From contig CAIOCC010000046.1 in assembly GCA_903856555.1 (NCBI GenBank), forward strand, positions 1 to 31,083: DNA of 31,083 nt, in the 5' to 3' direction. The notes beneath the pieces were generated by a model. That model was not told where the DNA came from, made no database searches, and was given only the letters and a program-made list of their open reading frames with translations. This document shows, piece after piece, positions 30,321-31,083 of this stretch. How positions within the stretch are numbered: position 1 is the first letter of the stretch; each line of letters begins with the position of its first letter. Source of the stretch: an uncultured Bacteroidota bacterium (GTDB lineage Bacteria; Bacteroidota; Bacteroidia; UBA7662). Position numbers and translations under genes: made by a program.

Positions 30321-31083
30321 ATGCAGATTCAAAGAAGTTATATGCCCAAAAACCTCCTCCTTTCCGCCGCCTTTGCCGTGGCCCTCGTCGCGGCCCTTGG
30401 CTTGCCTTCGGCCCAAGCCCAAAGACTCGAAACTCCTCGGTCTTATCCTGGAAAACAGGCCAACGAAGAGATGAGTCAGGCCACCAGCCGCTTATCTGCT
30501 GGGTTGGGTACCGAGAGTACCACCGCCCTTTGGACCTTTGATTTCAGCGGTTCCACCGGATTGAGTATTCTGGACGATGCCAACGGAGGTGCTCGTTGGA
30601 AGGTGGTTTCAGCGCTTGAGCCCAATTTGACTTCCCAGAATTTTGGTCCAACCTTCAATTCTACATCGGGGGGTTCCTTTGCTTTGATCAATTCGGACTC
30701 CTTTCCGGCCGATACCCAGGATGATTACTTGATTCTCAAAGTCGGAACCAGCTTGGTGGGCCAAAGCGGGGTTCAGTTAAGTTTCCGGCATTATTTCCGG
30801 CGCTTTGCGGATGACCATGTGGTGGAGGTCAGCAACGATTCCCTGTCTTGGGTTTCGTTTTACAGCTCTTCCACCCAGGTTCCACGCAATACCACCATTA
30901 ACAACTCGACCCTCACGAGACTTAATATCTCCTCGGTCGCTGCTAATCAACCCCAAATTTGGATCCGCTTTCGCTATGTGGGCGCTTGGGATTGGTTCTG
31001 GGCTTTGGATGATGTTGAAATTGCCAACTTGCCCCCCAACGATTTGGTTATGGAAGATTGGGATATCATTCCCAAAGTGGGTC
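30321..31083 (+). CDS. Secreted adhesin-like protein with jelly-roll (choice-of-anchor) domain, 3' end outside window
   Basis: I translated this frame to the end of the window without a stop. Either ATG 30321 or the in-frame ATG 30342 (MPKNLLLSAAFAVALV) may start it; the second gives a cleaner signal peptide ending AQAQ. Residues about 55-235 (from 30342) look like a cleaved-adhesin/choice-of-anchor-J or MAM-like jelly-roll: WTFDFSGSTG, SGGSFALINSDSFPADTQDDYLILK, VQLSFRHYFRRFADDHVVEVSND and the closing block WIRFRYVGAWDWFWALDDVEI. Such proteins of Bacteroidota are often exported by T9SS and carry a sorting domain at the missing C-terminus. Function is probably adhesion or surface binding; nothing more specific is supported. 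Confidence 0.75.
   Translation, partial: MQIQRSYMPKNLLLSAAFAVALVAALGLPSAQAQRLETPRSYPGKQANEEMSQATSRLSAGLGTESTTALWTFDFSGSTGLSILDDANGGARWKVVSALEPNLTSQNFGPTFNSTSGGSFALINSDSFPADTQDDYLILKVGTSLVGQSGVQLSFRHYFRRFADDHVVEVSNDSLSWVSFYSSSTQVPRNTTINNSTLTRLNISSVAANQPQIWIRFRYVGAWDWFWALDDVEIANLPPNDLVMEDWDIIPKVG

Noticed and set aside
1..31083. tRNA, rRNA, insertion sequence, prophage or defence island
   Set aside because: No matching sequence patterns or gene families were seen on either strand by reading; a covariance-model scan was not possible.

Overview
The window looks like chromosomal DNA from a member of the Bacteroidota, moderately GC-rich by eye. The evidence is a protein with a type IX secretion (T9SS) type-A sorting tail, a BtuB-like receptor followed by a BtuG-like surface lipoprotein, a fused IcmF mutase, promoters of the TTTG / TAnnTTTG type used in this phylum, and a lack of strong Shine-Dalgarno sites. 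I see no phage, insertion sequence, tRNA, rRNA or CRISPR array. The order or family cannot be fixed from the sequence alone.

Layout. (1) 1-4568: the 3' part of an AraC-type regulator, a secreted PDZ / alpha-beta hydrolase / Ycf48-repeat fusion, and a secreted SGNH hydrolase with PKD and T9SS domains. (2) 4596-5196: two small membrane proteins, one DoxX-like and one of 52 residues. (3) 5197-8584: a cobalamin uptake unit, consisting of a promoter, a cobalamin riboswitch, a terminator-type expression platform, a TonB-dependent receptor and a beta-propeller lipoprotein. (4) 8581-10851: CtlX-type amidinohydrolase and short-chain dehydrogenase (one operon), then a small secreted protein. (5) 10906-16598: icmF, a B12-dependent acyl-CoA mutase, divergent from metG. 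(6) 16620-20368: an AraC-family regulator, a MJ1255-type glycosyltransferase coupled to an LpxH-like phosphoesterase, and divergently a PlsC-like acyltransferase; this looks like an envelope-lipid cluster. (7) 20304-22124: an AlbA_2 (Schlafen-type) domain protein, an alkyltransferase-like protein and an orphan that may be TrpF-like. (8) 22121-23887: the tightly packed set trmB-pdxJ-A-type Fe-S carrier, divergent from methylmalonyl-CoA epimerase. (9) 24504-30255: kbl, obgE and adk in one direction and gcvP in the other. (10) 30321 to the end: a truncated secreted adhesin-like protein.

How the parts connect. B12 is the most visible theme: a B12-sensing RNA controls a predicted outer-membrane B12 importer, and an AdoCbl-dependent mutase plus the epimerase of the methylmalonyl-CoA route lie within 19 kb. 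Glycine is a second link: Kbl makes glycine and GcvP degrades it. Several housekeeping genes have a promoter -7 element only 4-8 bases before the start codon, suggesting leaderless or nearly leaderless mRNAs. TTG starts are also used at several tightly coupled genes.
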